A DNA stretch of 64,000 nt, from the NCBI GenBank assembly GCA_005765155.1, contig VCCP01000008.1, positions 62,001 to 126,000 of the forward strand, written 5' to 3'. The notes under the pieces were generated by a model. It had not been told where the DNA came from and did not search any database. It saw only the letters and a program-made list of their open reading frames with translations. A program made the position numbers and the translations under genes. Below are positions 25,901 through 40,450 of this stretch, piece after piece. Source of the stretch: Zelopaecilomyces penicillatus. Lineage: Eukaryota > Ascomycota > Sordariomycetes > Hypocreales > Pseudodiploosporaceae. Each line of letters opens with the position of its first letter. Positions within the stretch are counted from its first letter, which is position 1.

Positions 25901-27064
25901 TAGTAAAACTTAAGTTATACCTATTTAAAGTTAAAGGGCTATATATATTTAAGCTTATTATTAAGCTTAACTAATATTAATTTATTCTCTTTTATTATAA
26001 TAATAATAATAATATAGGCTATATATTTGGTATATTACTAAGATATAAAGCTAGTATCTATTTAAACTAGATTTAAGCTTTATATAATTATTTATTTAAT
26101 TAGGTTAATATAATATAGGGCTTAAAGAGTCTTTTATTAAGCTTAAATAGTCTGCTATTAAATTAATATTAAAATATAAATAAAATATTAATAGATTTAT
26201 TTAAATATCCTATTATTTTTAGGGGTAGGGCTATTAAATAACTAATAATATTTAATAGGTCTTCTTCTTTATTTTATAGGCCTTATTAGCCTTAATTTAG
26301 GTTTTAATAGGATTAGTAATATTATAAGTCTAGTAATATATAATCTTAATTGATTTAAAAGTATAGTAAAGCTTTAATAATATATTAATAAATTATTAAA
26401 TAAAAGCCCTAATAAAAATAAAAGGGTTATTCTTATTAAAGTCCTTATCCTTATTAAGGATATATATATCTAGTATTATATCTAGGAATTTAAGTATATT
26501 ATTTAGCTCTTAGATATTATCTAGTATAAGGGTAATAGGTTTAAATATTATTAAATTATTAATAAAAATCTTTTTAAAACTATTATTTAATATATTATTA
26601 ATAGATATTATTTCTATTATTAGACTATTAATAATATATTGATTTAGTATTAATAAATAAATATTAAATTATTATAATTTTATTAGGCTTTATAGCTTTC
26701 TTTATTATTTTATTATCTATTATTATAATTATTTATATATAGTATATATATTATATATACTCTATAATAATTACCTTAATATAACCTAGTTACTTTATTA
26801 ATTATATAGGTTTAGGTAATAGATTTTTTAAAAGATATAATAATAGAATAAAAAGATAATAAAATAATAATAAAATAAGAGAGATAAATAAAAAAGATAT
26901 AATAGAAGATATAATTATAAATAAATAAAAAGAATATAATAAATCTAAATTCTAAGGAAATAAAAATTCTAGAATAATAAAATAATAATAATAAGGAAAT
27001 CTATTATAAGATAATAGATATATAATTAAGGTATTAGGATATTACCCTTAAAGGGAGAGATAAT

Positions 27065-27259
27065 TATAATAGGATTAGATATCTAGATACCTAATTATAA
27101 TATATAATCTAGAGGATTATTAATTATTAGAGCTTTAATAGCCTTTTATACTTAAAGGGTATAAAAGAAAAAAGATTTAGCTTAAATATAAGTCTTATTA
27201 TTAATTAATTGATTAAAGCTATATAGTCCTATTTAATTATACCTAGAATTCCCTTTATA
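27065..27259 (+). repeat. 3' LTR of the 6.7-kb gypsy element
   Basis: 195-bp LTR, partner of 20,539-20,731. It is followed by the target duplication taatc at 27,260-27,264. Confidence 0.85.
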
Positions 27260-27339
27260 TAATCTCTTATAATTAAATTATTAAATTATATTTATATAAT
27301 TTATTTAATTTTATTTATTATTATATAATAATTTTTATT

Positions 27340-27770
27340 TTAATTAATATTATAAATATATTAATTTAATTAAATCTATTTTTAAATAATATAATCTTTT
27401 ATTAAAAGACTTATTATATTTATTTATATAAATTATAATATTAAAGAATTAAATACTTTATTATCTTTCTCTTTTTATTAATATAATTATATAATAATAT
27501 AAAATATATAACAATTATATAATAATAATTATATAATAATAAAAAAAGGCTTTTAATGTTATTCTTTTAATTTTAATTAATATCAATAATAAGCTCTTTA
27601 TCTTTATAAAATTATTGTATTTTTTAAATATTCTTTAGCTTAAAACTTTAAATTAACTAGCTATTATATAATTAATTTATTATAATTTTATTATTTATTA
27701 TCTTTATTATTAATAAATAATTATCTTATTAAAAGATCTACTTATTATTTATTATTAGCTTAATTATATA
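27340..27770. repeat. Displaced end of the 2.5-kb repeat unit
   Basis: Matches 18,130-18,560, the last 430 bases of unit A, in the same orientation; compare 27,375-27,430 with 18,165-18,220. The simplest reading is that this is the missing end of unit B, moved away by insertion of the LTR element. Confidence 0.6.
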
Positions 27771-29504
27771 TTAATATGAAATAATAATAATTAAAAGCTA
27801 AATTATTATTATAAATAATATAATTATATAAAGATTATTATATTTCTTTATATCTATTTAAAAAGCCTATATAATTCTATAAATAATTAAAGCCTTTTAT
27901 TTTCTATAATATAAAATATAGATTTAAGGATAATATATATACATCTTAAATTTAAAGAGATATAATATAAGAATAGCTTTATATACTTTAATAATATTAT
28001 ATAAATATAATACTTATATTATATATATTACTTTTATTCTTTATAAGATTTTAGATTTATTAATTCTATAAAAGATAACTATTTTATATATAATAATACT
28101 ATATATAATTTTTATAAAAAAAAAAGATTTTTATATCTTTATAATAAGTTTTATAAAAGCTAGATTTTATAAAATAAGTTTCTTTTTAATTTTAATTTAA
28201 TATTTAATAAAAATAAGTTTTTTATTAAATTTAATACTTAATATCCTTATATATTTTATAAAAAGTATTATAATATTATTAAATCTTTAATCTTATACAA
28301 GTGTTATATATATTTTAATAAAGTATATAAACTTAAATTTATTAAATATAAATTCTAATCTATTAACTTTAAATTAATCTTTATATATCTTTTAAATCTT
28401 TATTAAATCAAGATATATATTATTTATATTAAGATTATTATTAAATAAATATGTATTATTTATAGAGCTTATTATATTAAGCGTTTATATATTAATTAAA
28501 GCTTATTAAAGAATAATAATATATGTAATAAAAAGAATAAAAAATAAAAAAGATTATTATAATATCTTAATTAAAATATTATAAGGATTAATAATAATAT
28601 TATTAAGTTATAGTTTTATTATTCTTTTTTTAAAATAATTATATAATTTTTTTATTATTTATTTTAAAAAACCTTCTTTTTTAAGATTTAAAATAATTAA
28701 AGATTATATAATTATATTATTAAAATATTAATTATAAAATTTAAAATTTAATATTCCTTTAGATTTTAAAATATTATTTTAATTATTTTTTAAATTATTA
28801 TTATTATTATTTTTATTTATTCTTTAATTAATAATAATTATAATTATATATTTATTATTATCTTAATTAATATAATTTATAAATAATAATTAAATTTAAT
28901 TATATTTATATTAATATTTATTTATTTATATATTAAATCTATATTATATTAAATTAAATTTAAAATATTAAGCCTTTTATTATCTGTATTTTATATTATT
29001 ATTTTATAAGATATAATATAAAAAGGGCTTTAATATTAAATTATATTTAAAATACTTTTAAATCTTAATTATCTTAATTAATAAATATTCTATATAAGAT
29101 AATATATTTTAAAGTTCTTAAAAAGAATATATTAATCTTATAATTATTATATATCTATTAATTATATAATCTATATACTTTTATTATAAAGTTTTAAATA
29201 AATAGATTATAATATAAAGATATTATTCTTTTATTTAATTATAATATAAGCCTAGTTTTTATTTATTTATTATAATTATAATATAAGATTATATCTTTTA
29301 TATATATATAATTATTATATTATAATATATAATATTTAAATTTATTTATTATATAAAATATCTTAATTTACAGATTTATAAATAGCTTTTATATAACAAT
29401 ATAATATTTATTATATAATTATATTAATAATTCTATTCTTTTTAAGACTTTTCTTTTATATCTTAATAAAATATAAATAATATTATAAAATAAGATTAAA
29501 TAAC

Positions 29505-29985
29505 TTATTAAAAGTAAAAAAGTATATTAAAAGGTATTTAAATTAATAAAAAAGGAAATTAAAAGAATATATAAAAAAGACTTTTATTAATACTTTAAAA
29601 AGCTTTTTAAAATATAAATAAAAGATTATTAAAAAAGTATATTAATTAAAGATATTTTATATTTATATAAGGTTAATATTATTTAAAAACCTTATAATTA
29701 TATTAAAGCTATTTTATATTAAATTTAAGCCTATTAAAGTTATATTAATAAACCAGATATAATCTTATTTTTAAAAAGAAATAACGTCATTAAAAAGAAA
29801 AAAATTTAAATTTTAAATAATAGCTTTAACTAATATATATATATAAATATAACCTTTTTTATTTAATAGAATATTTTAATAGTAATTTTATTAGTTATAA
29901 ATTTAAGCTTTTATATTATTAAATATATTAAATTTAAGTAATAAAACCCTTTTTAAGATAGATTAAAAAGTATTTTTATTAATAT
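29505..29985 (+). repeat. Dispersed repeat family D, copy 2
   Basis: Reverse complement of 4,200-4,725. The plus strand shows longer lysine-rich coding-like stretches broken by TAA/TAG, so it may have been the coding strand of a transposon. I do not recognise the protein. Confidence 0.6.
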
Positions 29986-30761
29986 AAGTTATTTAATATA
30001 CAAAAAAAATAAAGAAAATAATATATATATTTATATAAGAGATATTTCTAGTTATTATTTTTTATTCTTTTTATATATTCTTTATTCTTTTATTATATTT
30101 TTTATATTTAATAATAATTTCTTTTTATTTAAAAGTATATTTTTATTATTTTATATAAAATCTTAACTTTTTTATTTAATATATTTTCTTTTTTATATTT
30201 ATAAAATAATAAAATAATTTATTTTATTATATTAAATAAAAATAATATTTAAATATATTTTAAATCCAGATTTAATATAATTATATATATATAATATCTA
30301 AAATATTTTATATTATTTTTATAATCTAAAACTATTTTAATTATTTTATTAAATATATTATATAAAGACTTAATAAATTAACCTTATTTTATTTCTTTAA
30401 TAATTATATTAATTAAATATATTAATTATATTAAATAAAAGCCTTTATTTATAATAATATTCTTATAGCTTTTAATTAATTATTTAAGATTAAAATAATA
30501 TTAATTTATTTTAAAATATATAAGATATTTTATATTAAAAGATCTTTTTTATAAATATAATAAAATAGTTTCCAGCGTTATCTTAATTATTTTTAATATT
30601 ATTATACTTTATAATAATTTAATTAATTTAAATAAATAAATAATCTTATTTAAAACTATTTCTTAATTCTTTAATATTATTAAAAGACTTTAATTTATAT
30701 TTAAATAATAATATTCTTTTATTTTTTATAATAAAAACTTAAATATAATTTTTAAAATAGA

Positions 30762-30806
30762 TTTATTAATATCTTTATTAATATCTTTATTAATATCTTT
30801 ATTAAT
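30762..30806. repeat. Tandem repeat, 12-bp unit, about 3.8 copies
   Basis: Perfect units of atctttattaat at 30,771, 30,783 and 30,795, with a partial unit before them. Confidence 0.85.
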
Positions 30807-31682
30807 ATTGTTTTTTTTTAATAAAGGTTAATCCTTTAAGATAATATTTCTTAATAGATTTATTATAATTTATTTTAATATTTATATCTTTAATAAATTT
30901 AAATATAAAGTTTTTAAAATTATTAATATTTAATTTATCTTTAAATATAAGCTTAATATATTAAAATAATTAAAATATTTTATTTAAAAAACCCTTTTAA
31001 ATATTAACCTTTTTAAAAGAAATTATTAATAAAATATATTTTATTTTAATAAATATATCTTTATTAAGGGTTTTTAATAAATATTTATTAAAGATTTTTA
31101 ATATATAATTTTTATTTTAAAAGGGTTTTTAAGTAATAAAATCAATTAAAGATTAAAACTTAATTTTTATAATTAATTTAATAAAAATAATTAAAATATT
31201 ATTTTATATAATAATATATAGATTTAATAATAATAAAAATATTAAAAAGATTAAATTTAAATTTAAATAATTTTATATATTTATAAAAAATATTTAATTA
31301 ATTAATTATTATTTTCTTTATATTATATAATATAAATATTAATAAAGATATTATAATTTTTATAATTTTTAATTAATTAATTTTATATCTTATAGCTTTT
31401 AATTAAATAATATATAAATATTTAATAAATATATATATTATTTATTTTATATTAAAACTTAATTAATTTAATTTAATTATATTGTTTTTAAATAATATTA
31501 ATAAAAATATAGGATTTATTTAATATAATATATTATATTAATAATAAAATATAATTAATACTATTATAAATAAGTAAATAAATAAATTAAATATTAATAA
31601 AAATTTAGAATTTATTATATAAAATATCAAATTATTATTATAATAGAAATAGAATTATTATTATAAATATTATAAGTCTTAT

Positions 31683-31829
31683 GATATATAGATATACTTT
31701 TAGTTATTTATAATAATAAAGGCTTATATAATCCTTTAATTTAATACTAGCTTTATATATCTATCCTTTAATATTAAATTTTTAATATAAAGTCCTAAAA
31801 ATAAATAATATAAAAGAAATATACCTATA
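31683..31829 (-). repeat. Inverted repeat family X, copy 1
   Basis: The reverse complement matches 61,521-61,665 over about 145 bases; for example 31,700-31,760 with the block at 61,585-61,645. Identity unknown. Confidence 0.65.
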
Positions 31830-32925
31830 TAAAGATTAAATAAATAGCTTAAATAAAAGAATTCTTTTTAAAGCTAGTAATAATCTTAAAATAATAATAA
31901 TAATACTATAAAACCCTTATTTTTATAATAAATTCTATTAATAATATTAAATTATACTCTTAGATTTATAACTAATATTAAGATTATAAAAATTATATTT
32001 TAGAGCCCTTATCACTATCTTTAAAACTATCTTTATATTAAGCCTTTAATAAGCCTTTTTATTAGCTTTTATAATAAAGCTTTAATATAGATCTTTAATT
32101 AAAGCTAGCTATCTTTATCTTTATTTTATTAGATTCTTTTAAATTTAATACTTTTAATAATTTATTTAATTTTTATAGTTTTTTTATTAAGAGAATAATA
32201 ATACTATTATAAAATTAAAAAATAATAGATTAATATAGATTTAAAGCTAAAACGTTTATATTTTTTTATATAATTATTTATAATTAAGAAAAATTATAAC
32301 CTAATATAGTTAATAATATATAAAAAACTATTAAAAAAGGTATAATTATTTAATTCTTATTATAACCTTAATAAAGAAAGAATTAAATTAAAAATAGGTT
32401 TATAAAGTTATTGTTAGTTTTTATAATTATTTATCTTCTTTAAATCTCTCTTCTTATATAATATATTATTAATATATAAAGAAATAAAAAGAGCTTATAA
32501 TTAATCTTATTTAATATAATGCTTTAATATTATATAAAATAAGCTTAATTTTATAAAAAGATATAATCTTATATAATATATAAAGTTTTTTACTTTTAAA
32601 GATATTTATAATAATTATAAAAGGCTATAAATCTAGTCTTTAAATAACCTTTTATTAATATAATAATATATATAGATTTAATAAGGAAAAAACTATCTTT
32701 ATATAATTATAATAAATAGCTTTAAAATTAAATTAATTCTTTTGATTTATTTTTAATATTAAATAATATAAACGTATTTTTTTAAGGTTTTAAATATAAA
32801 TAATATATATAAACTTAATTACTTTAATCTTTATTTAATATAAATTATTAATATTATAAATTAATTATAAATTTTATTTAGGCTTTTATTAATATAGAAT
32901 AATAAAAAGAATTTAAATAAATCTA

Positions 32926-33321
32926 TTTTAATAACTGGGTTAAACACACCCTTTTATTAATTAATTAAGTTATAGCTATATAAACTGCATTTAAAGGGAT
33001 TAAATTATATAAATAAATAGATTATACCCAGGCTATTTAAATAGAATAGATATTATTTAATTTAAGTTTTTCTCTCTTTTATCTAAGAATTTTTCTAGTA
33101 TATTTGAAAGATTAATTATTAAAAAGCTATTTTCTTTATTTAATTAATTATAGAATAATTAATTAATCTCTTAAATTTATTTTATTATATTACTATTTTA
33201 TAGCTTTTCTTACCTATTTAATTCTTATAGACTATACTAGCTATATAATTACCTTAAAATTATATTATAGTTTTATAAATAGTATTAATATTATTATATA
33301 TATTATTTTTTCTTTATTAAA
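32926..33321 (+). repeat. 5' LTR of the 12.6-kb gypsy element
   Basis: Direct repeat of 45,141-45,535. This copy keeps more C and G at its start (around 32,933-32,995) than the 3' copy. Boundaries are uncertain by several bases. Confidence 0.8.
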
Positions 33322-36300
33322 ATTAATAATTAAGATAAAGTGATATCTTATTTACTTTATTATTAAAAGGATTAATTAATACTAGATTAATAATATAATA
33401 TATTTAAGGGTATTTTTAAGCTATTATAAGGATTAATCTAAAAAGAATTATTATAAATACCCTTATAAAACCTTTTAATTAATATAATTAAAAGATACCT
33501 TTAAGGATAATAACCTAGAAATCTAAAAGTAAAAGAGCTAAGCTTATTTATTAAAAAACCTAAAGTTTATAAAACAGGGATATTATATATTATTTTAATT
33601 AAATAATAAGATATTATTAATTTTTTTATTAGAATTTAATATTATAAAATACTGAATTATTAAAAGAAAAAATAAGGAAATATTTAATCCTAAGATAAGC
33701 TTTTATCTAAAATATATATAAAAAATAATTTATATATTAAATATTAGATTAAAAAGATAAGATATTTTAAATTTATTAATTTTATTTAATTAAAATATAA
33801 ATAAATATAAAAAGAATTACTATAAATAATTAATTTATATAGTTTTTAATATTAATTATTTAATTAATAATAAATAGTATTAATTATATATTAACTCTTA
33901 GTTTTGCTTTTTTATATTATAGATTAGTATTTTAATAGTTTAGTTAATCTTAGGAAATATTTTTATCTTTTTTCTCTTTTTATAATTCTTATTCTTAATA
34001 TTTAAAAAGCTTTTTATTTAGGAGTAATCTTAGTATTTTAGAAATAAGATATTATTTAATTATAATAATATAGAAATTATTATCCTTAATTTAAGTATAA
34101 TACCTATCCTTAAAAAAAAGATTTTATATTAATACTAGGATATAATTAATAAGGTATTATTATATAAGAGTTAAGATAACTTCTTCTTAAACTAGATATT
34201 TAAATACCTTTATAATAAAAAGCCTTTATTATTATTTAATCTTTTTAATATATTATTAGCCTTTAATTTAAATAAATATTTTTTATATTAAAAAAGAAAA
34301 CCTTTAAATAGCTTTAATTTTATTATTAAAATTATTATTCTTAAGATTATTATTTTTAATATCCTTATTTTAAGTATTTCTTTATCTAGTATAATATTTA
34401 TTATAAATTCTAATAGCCCTTTGTTTAATAGATTAAGCTTATAATTAATTAATTAATTAAAAGATAATATTATTAAGAGTTTTTTATAAAATATTATTAA
34501 GATTAATATTATTCTTTTTAATAGTTTTAAGGATATCCTTATTATAAATAAACCTAAAAGATATACTATTAATCTTAAGTTTATTAAATATTTTAATAGG
34601 ATTAATATTATTAAATACCTTTTAAGCTATAAGCTTAAAATAAAAAATAATAATATAATTAATAAAAAGAAATATAATTATTTTATATATTATATAATTA
34701 ATACTTATAAGAATATTATCTAAGGATTTATTTATAATCTTTTATAAATAAAAGCTAAAGAAGTATTAAAGAACTATTTCTTTAAAGAAGATTTATAATA
34801 ATTAAGATTATATAAAGATTATTTAAAAGTACTTAAATAATAATACCTAAAGTTTATTAAAGATATTCTAGATTAATTTAATAAATATAGATTTTATATT
34901 TCCTAATATAATTTAAATTAAAAGAATTTAAAACTATTATCTTATATATTATATAAGATTATACTAATAAGGCTTTTTATTAAGATTATTTAAGTAAATT
35001 CTATTAATAATCCTTATAAATTTAAGAAGATATTATATAAGCAGCTCTAAGAATACTTTAATAATTAAATAATTATTAAATTAATTATTAAATAATATAA
35101 GATTTCTAATAATCTTAGGAATTAAATAAATATAATTATTATTAAGATAATACTTAATTAAATTATTATAATAAAAAATCTAATTATATAGGATCTTAAT
35201 TTTAAAGAAAAGTTCTTTTTAATTATTACTAAAACTATACCTTTTAAAGCTAAATTAATAGATATAAAAAAATTAATTAAGCTTATTAATAATCTTAAGA
35301 TTAATATAACTATTAAAAAAGATATTACTTAAATAATTATTAAAATATAAATAAATATTAATATATATATTAATAAGGATTTATAATATAAAGGCTTAAT
35401 AAATTTTTTATTTAATTAAATAATATTTAATCTTAATAATAATAAGGATTTTAATATCTTTTTTTTTTAAAAAAAGATAAGATAAAAATAAATATTAATA
35501 TTATAATTTATTAAGCTATTTTCTTTTTTATTATAATAAATTAATATATAATATTAAACTTAAGTTTTATATATATAATTTATATACTAGGATATTAAAT
35601 CTAGGATATATTATAAACTAAAGTATAATCCCTTTTATTATTATATAATAATTCTTTAAGATAAAAGAATACTATTAAAAGCTTATAATAGCTTAAGCTA
35701 TTAATTTCCTTAATTATATAGTTATATCTTTTATTCCTTTAATGAAAGCTAAAGTCTTTTAATACTTTAAATAAATATTAAATAAATATAAAGATATAAT
35801 CTTTAAAAATATATCTTTTATTTAGGCTTTAAATAATAATCTATAAAATTATAATACTTAGATATTATACTTAATAAAAATATAATCTAAATTTCTTTTA
35901 TATTATTCTTTTAATATAAAGATATAAAGGATTAAATAATATTAATATATATAATTAATATAAATATTAATAAAAGAAAAAGATAAAAGGATAATAATAA
36001 AGAGTTAATTAAATCTTTAATTATTATATATTAAGAGCCTACTCCTAAAGCTACCCTAATATTAAATAAGATAATATCTTTTAATTTAATAATTATACCT
36101 AAGAATATATTATAAATAATAGATTAAAATATAAGACTTCTTTATTATTAATTTAAACTAAAAGAGATTTTATTTATAAAAATAATTATTATATTATTTT
36201 ATATATTAATTAATCTTAATCTAAAGCTTAGGATAATTATAGGCCAGGATTTATTAGATTAAGCTAAAGATATAATAGAAATCCTTTATATCCTTAGAAA

Positions 36301-37431
36301 TAGATTACATAATCCTATATCTTTAATAAAGTTAAAGAATATAATAAAAATAATTTAAGTTTATTTATAGATAAGATATAATAAAGCCTTCTTTAATAAA
36401 TTAATTAAATAATTATATATTAATATTATAACTATAATTAAGATATAAAAAAAAACCCTTTTAATTATAATTAATATTAAATAATATTATTTAATTAAGA
36501 TTAAGATAATATAGATCTATTAAGCTTATATTATTTTTATATTTCAAAATTAATTAAAAATAATCTCTATAATAATATAAGCTTTTCTTTTAATAAGATA
36601 CTTTATAAGGTTATTTAAATATACTTAAATAGCTATTAATTATTAAATATATAATAAATACCTAAGATCCAAATTAGAATTAATTCTTAAGAAAAGAAAA
36701 TAATAAATATATTTATTAATTTAAGCTTTAAAGGTAATATTATCTTAAAATCATTAATTAAGAAATATAGAATTAAATATAATTTAATTAAGATTAAAAT
36801 AATATTATTCTTTAAATAGATTATTTAAATAATTAAGGAAATAAAAGTTTAATTCTATATAAGAATTACTTAAATATCTATTTACTTATATATAGTATTA
36901 AATAAAGTTATAATACCTTTTATCCTAAGGATATTATTTATTAAAATAATTAAGCTATTATTTAATTATTTTTAAAAAAGTAAAGATTTATATATATAAT
37001 ATTAAATAAAATAAATATAAATAATTACTTTTATTATAGATATTATTTAATAAGAATAAAATAAATCTAATTTCTTAAAAAACTAAATATTAATTATATT
37101 ATTAAAAATATAATTAATAATAAAAAATTAATTAATCTAGAATAGCTTTTTAAGGATAATAAAGAAATATTAATAAAGCTTAACTCTAATAATAATAAGG
37201 TAATTATTAAATATATATTAATAAAATCTATAAAATAATATATTAAAGCTTTATAAATAACTAAGATTAAATTAGATTTTCTAAAAAAAAAAAAGAAATT
37301 TAAAAAAAAGGGAATATATTAATTATATAATCCCCTTAAAATATATATCTATACCTTATATAAGAAAAAGGCTAATAAAGTTAACCCTATTAATAATATT
37401 TCTTTAGATAGATTTATATTTAATAATAATT

Positions 37432-37437
<6 letters not shown>

Positions 37438-37466
<29 letters not shown>
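37438..37466 (+). repeat. Homopolymer run of 29 A
   Basis: An uninterrupted A29 run within the gypsy element, just upstream of its reverse transcriptase. It reads as a lysine run in the pol frame. It could be slippage, or the tail of an inserted element. Confidence 0.9.
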
Positions 37467-37468
<2 letters not shown>

Positions 37469-37599
37469 ATTAATCTAGATATACCTTTTATTAAATATAT
37501 TACCTTAAAGTTCTTTAATATATCTAAGAGATCCTGATTTTATAAAGAATACTTTAAGGAAATCCTCTCCTAAACTAAAAATATATTAATCTAATAGAA

Positions 37600-40450
37600 A
37601 CTTAATATTTTCCTAGAGATTCTTTATAATAAAAAATAAGCTTTATTTTAATAATTTAAAAAAAATAAAATACTTAATCTATTAATTATATCTCCTTAAA
37701 TTATTAAAATAATTTCTTATTTAACTTAATAGATATATTCTATCCCTATTCTATAAGGATTAAAAATAAAAGCTATAGAATTATTAAAAATATATTTTAA
37801 GAATTATATATTAAAAAAATCTTATATCTTTTATAAGAATTAATATTTCTTTATTAAGAAAAAGAATAAAAGGCTTTATTTAATTAATATTATTATAAAA
37901 TATAATACTATTATTTTTAAAGATATATTTATCTCTTTTAATATTAATTCCTTTAATAAAGATTTCTTTATATATATTATACTTTTATTATTAGATTTCT
38001 TTTTTAATTATAATTAAATCTTATTAAATAAAAAGAATAAAAATCTTATTATATTTTCTTCTATTATTAATTTTTTAAAGATATATATACTTTTTTAAGG
38101 TATTATAAATTTTATAGCTTAATTTATAAAAATTATAATTTAAATACTATTTAATCTTATCTTAATTATTTATAAATCCTTTTTTAATAATATTATTATA
38201 TATAAGCTATAATTTATTTATAATAATAAAAAGATTCTTTTTAAGGTATAGAAATATATATTTAAGTATTTATAAAACCTTAATAAAATCCTTTTTAATA
38301 TTAAGCTTTTTAAATATATAATATTAAAAAAGAAATTAAAATATTACTAAAATATAATTATTATTATTAGATTCCTTTATAGGATATCTAAAAGGAAATC
38401 GATTAAAAAAAAATTATTAAAATCCTAGAATAGCTTATTTATTATAATATAATAAATATTAAAGCCTTTTTTAGATTTATTAATTATTATTAAATTTAGA
38501 TATATAACTTTATTATTATTACTTTCCTTTTTATTATTTTATTATAAAAAAAAGCCTTTTAAAAATAAAGAGGATTATAATTAAAAATAATAATTAAGCT
38601 TAAGGATATAATAATAATTACCCTTATTCTAATATTACTTAATCTTTTTAAAAAGGGTAAAGAAATTATATTTATAATAAATACTAGCCTTAAAGAATAA
38701 AAAATAATTTTAATATAAATCCTAAATAAATAATAATATCTAATTAGGTTTAAAAATAATTATTAAAATAAGGCTAAATATAATTATAATATAATAAAGT
38801 AAGAGTATAAGGCTATTCTCTTTATATTTTAAAGGCTTAAAGAATATATCTATAATATATAATTTATCTTAAAAATACATATATATATTCTTATATACTA
38901 GCTTAATAATATTATTTATAATATACTAGATAGTCTTATTATCTACTAGATTAATTATATTATATTGTTTGATTTTATTATTAAATATATTCCTAAAAAA
39001 AATTATAGTATAATAAATAGATTTTCTTAAAAAGAACCAGAGCTATTTAATTAAATAAATACTAAAATTAAAAGGGATTTAAAGGATATAATTAATATAT
39101 ATCTTAGGTTAATATAATTAAATATATTAGAATCTGGATATTCTATAGAATCTTAATAGATTATTAGATTCCTATATTTATTAAAGAGATTATCTGATTT
39201 TAATAAAGTATAATTTATAATACTATATTAAAAAGCTTAAAGGTTCTTTATTAAGGATAAAAAACTTTAACTAAGGCTAATCTATAAAAGAAATTATCCT
39301 ATATTAATTATTAATAATTTACCTATCTATAAGAAATTAATAATAAGCTATTATATAGCTTAAGGGTATAAAGGTAAAGTAATTATTTTTAAAACTCTTT
39401 TTAATAAATATTATTAAAAAAAGATATAGAATAATATTTCCTTAACTATAGTCTATTATTTTAAATATTAAAAGTTTATATTATAATATAATAAAGAATT
39501 AATAATTTTAATATTACTTAAATAATTAATATTAAAAGTATACTTTAATTTATAATATATATTATCTAATTATAATATAAATTTCTTTATAAAAACTTAT
39601 TATAATTTAATTAAATAAATAAAAGTATAATTAATATAATAGATTAATTTAAGAGCTATAACTAGGTTTATTATAACCTTAATATAATAATATAGATTTA
39701 TATTTTATATAATTATTAATAATAGATCTAAAATAAAAAGGCTTCTCTTTTAAATACTATTTAATTAAGATATAAAATATATTTAAATATCTAGGTATAA
39801 TCCTATAGTTGATTTTATAATTAAAATTAATTATTAAAGCCTTATATCTATAATAATAAAGATATTAGAAAGGGATTTTAAATAAATAAAATACCTTAAA
39901 ATAGTTATTTTTATAAATAGAACTATAATTAAATTATTTTATAGCTTTTTTACCTTTTATCTTATATATAGATATAACCCTATCTTATTATTTAAAATCA
40001 AATTTCTAATATAAAGGCTTATTAATTAGAATATTATTATTAATACTAAGGATTTATTTAAGTCTTATATTTAAATACTAAAAAAAAGATTAAAAGATAT
40101 AATAAAAGCTAAAAAAAAGGTATTTAATTTTAAAAAGAAACTAATAATAAGAATAAATACTATTAATAAATATATACTTTAATTAAAATATAATTAACTA
40201 ATACTAAATAACCTAATATTTATATATAATATACCTAAAAAACAGAATAAATCCTATATAATAAAGATAATAATATACTAATATAGCTTATATTAGATTA
40301 TTTTATAAATAAATATTATTAAAGTATATATACTTTATATAATAAATAGGATTCTTTTAAATAAAACCTATTCTAGAAATTATCTAAAAAAGTTTATTAA
40401 AGATAAATATAGTTAATAAATATCTAATATTAATATATAGCTTTTTAGAC
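37600..40450 (+). pseudogene. Degenerate gypsy pol of the 12.6-kb element
   Basis: Plus-strand remnants in the order RT, RNase H, integrase. The RT catalytic aspartates are now Asn-Asn at 38,186-38,191, after two phenylalanine codons. At 38,968-39,042 the frame reads FDFIIKYIP and onward, which corresponds to the end of RNase H, where fungal gypsy proteins have a conserved FDF...PG...DxLSR-type block. The integrase-like part runs from about 39,150 and ends near 40,450 with a basic tail. Stops are TAA/TAG. Not functional. Confidence 0.72.

Larger units (their letters stand above)
20539..27259 (+). mobile_element. Ty3/gypsy LTR retrotransposon, RIP-inactivated (6.7 kb)
   Basis: Direct LTRs (20,539-20,731 and 27,065-27,259) are flanked by a perfect 5-bp target duplication, taatc (20,534-20,538 and 27,260-27,264). 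A purine tract, aaagggagaga, precedes the 3' LTR. The LTRs begin and end with TA where TG and CA are expected. Remnants of pol are readable on the plus strand. The element sits in the tandem-repeat region: sequence equivalent to the end of unit A continues shortly after its right end. Complete in extent but dead. Confidence 0.88.

Noticed and set aside
36424..36435. Possible gag zinc knuckle in the 12.6-kb element (reads YYNY)
   Set aside because: The downstream positions do not fit the expected His and Cys spacing, so I did not call it.
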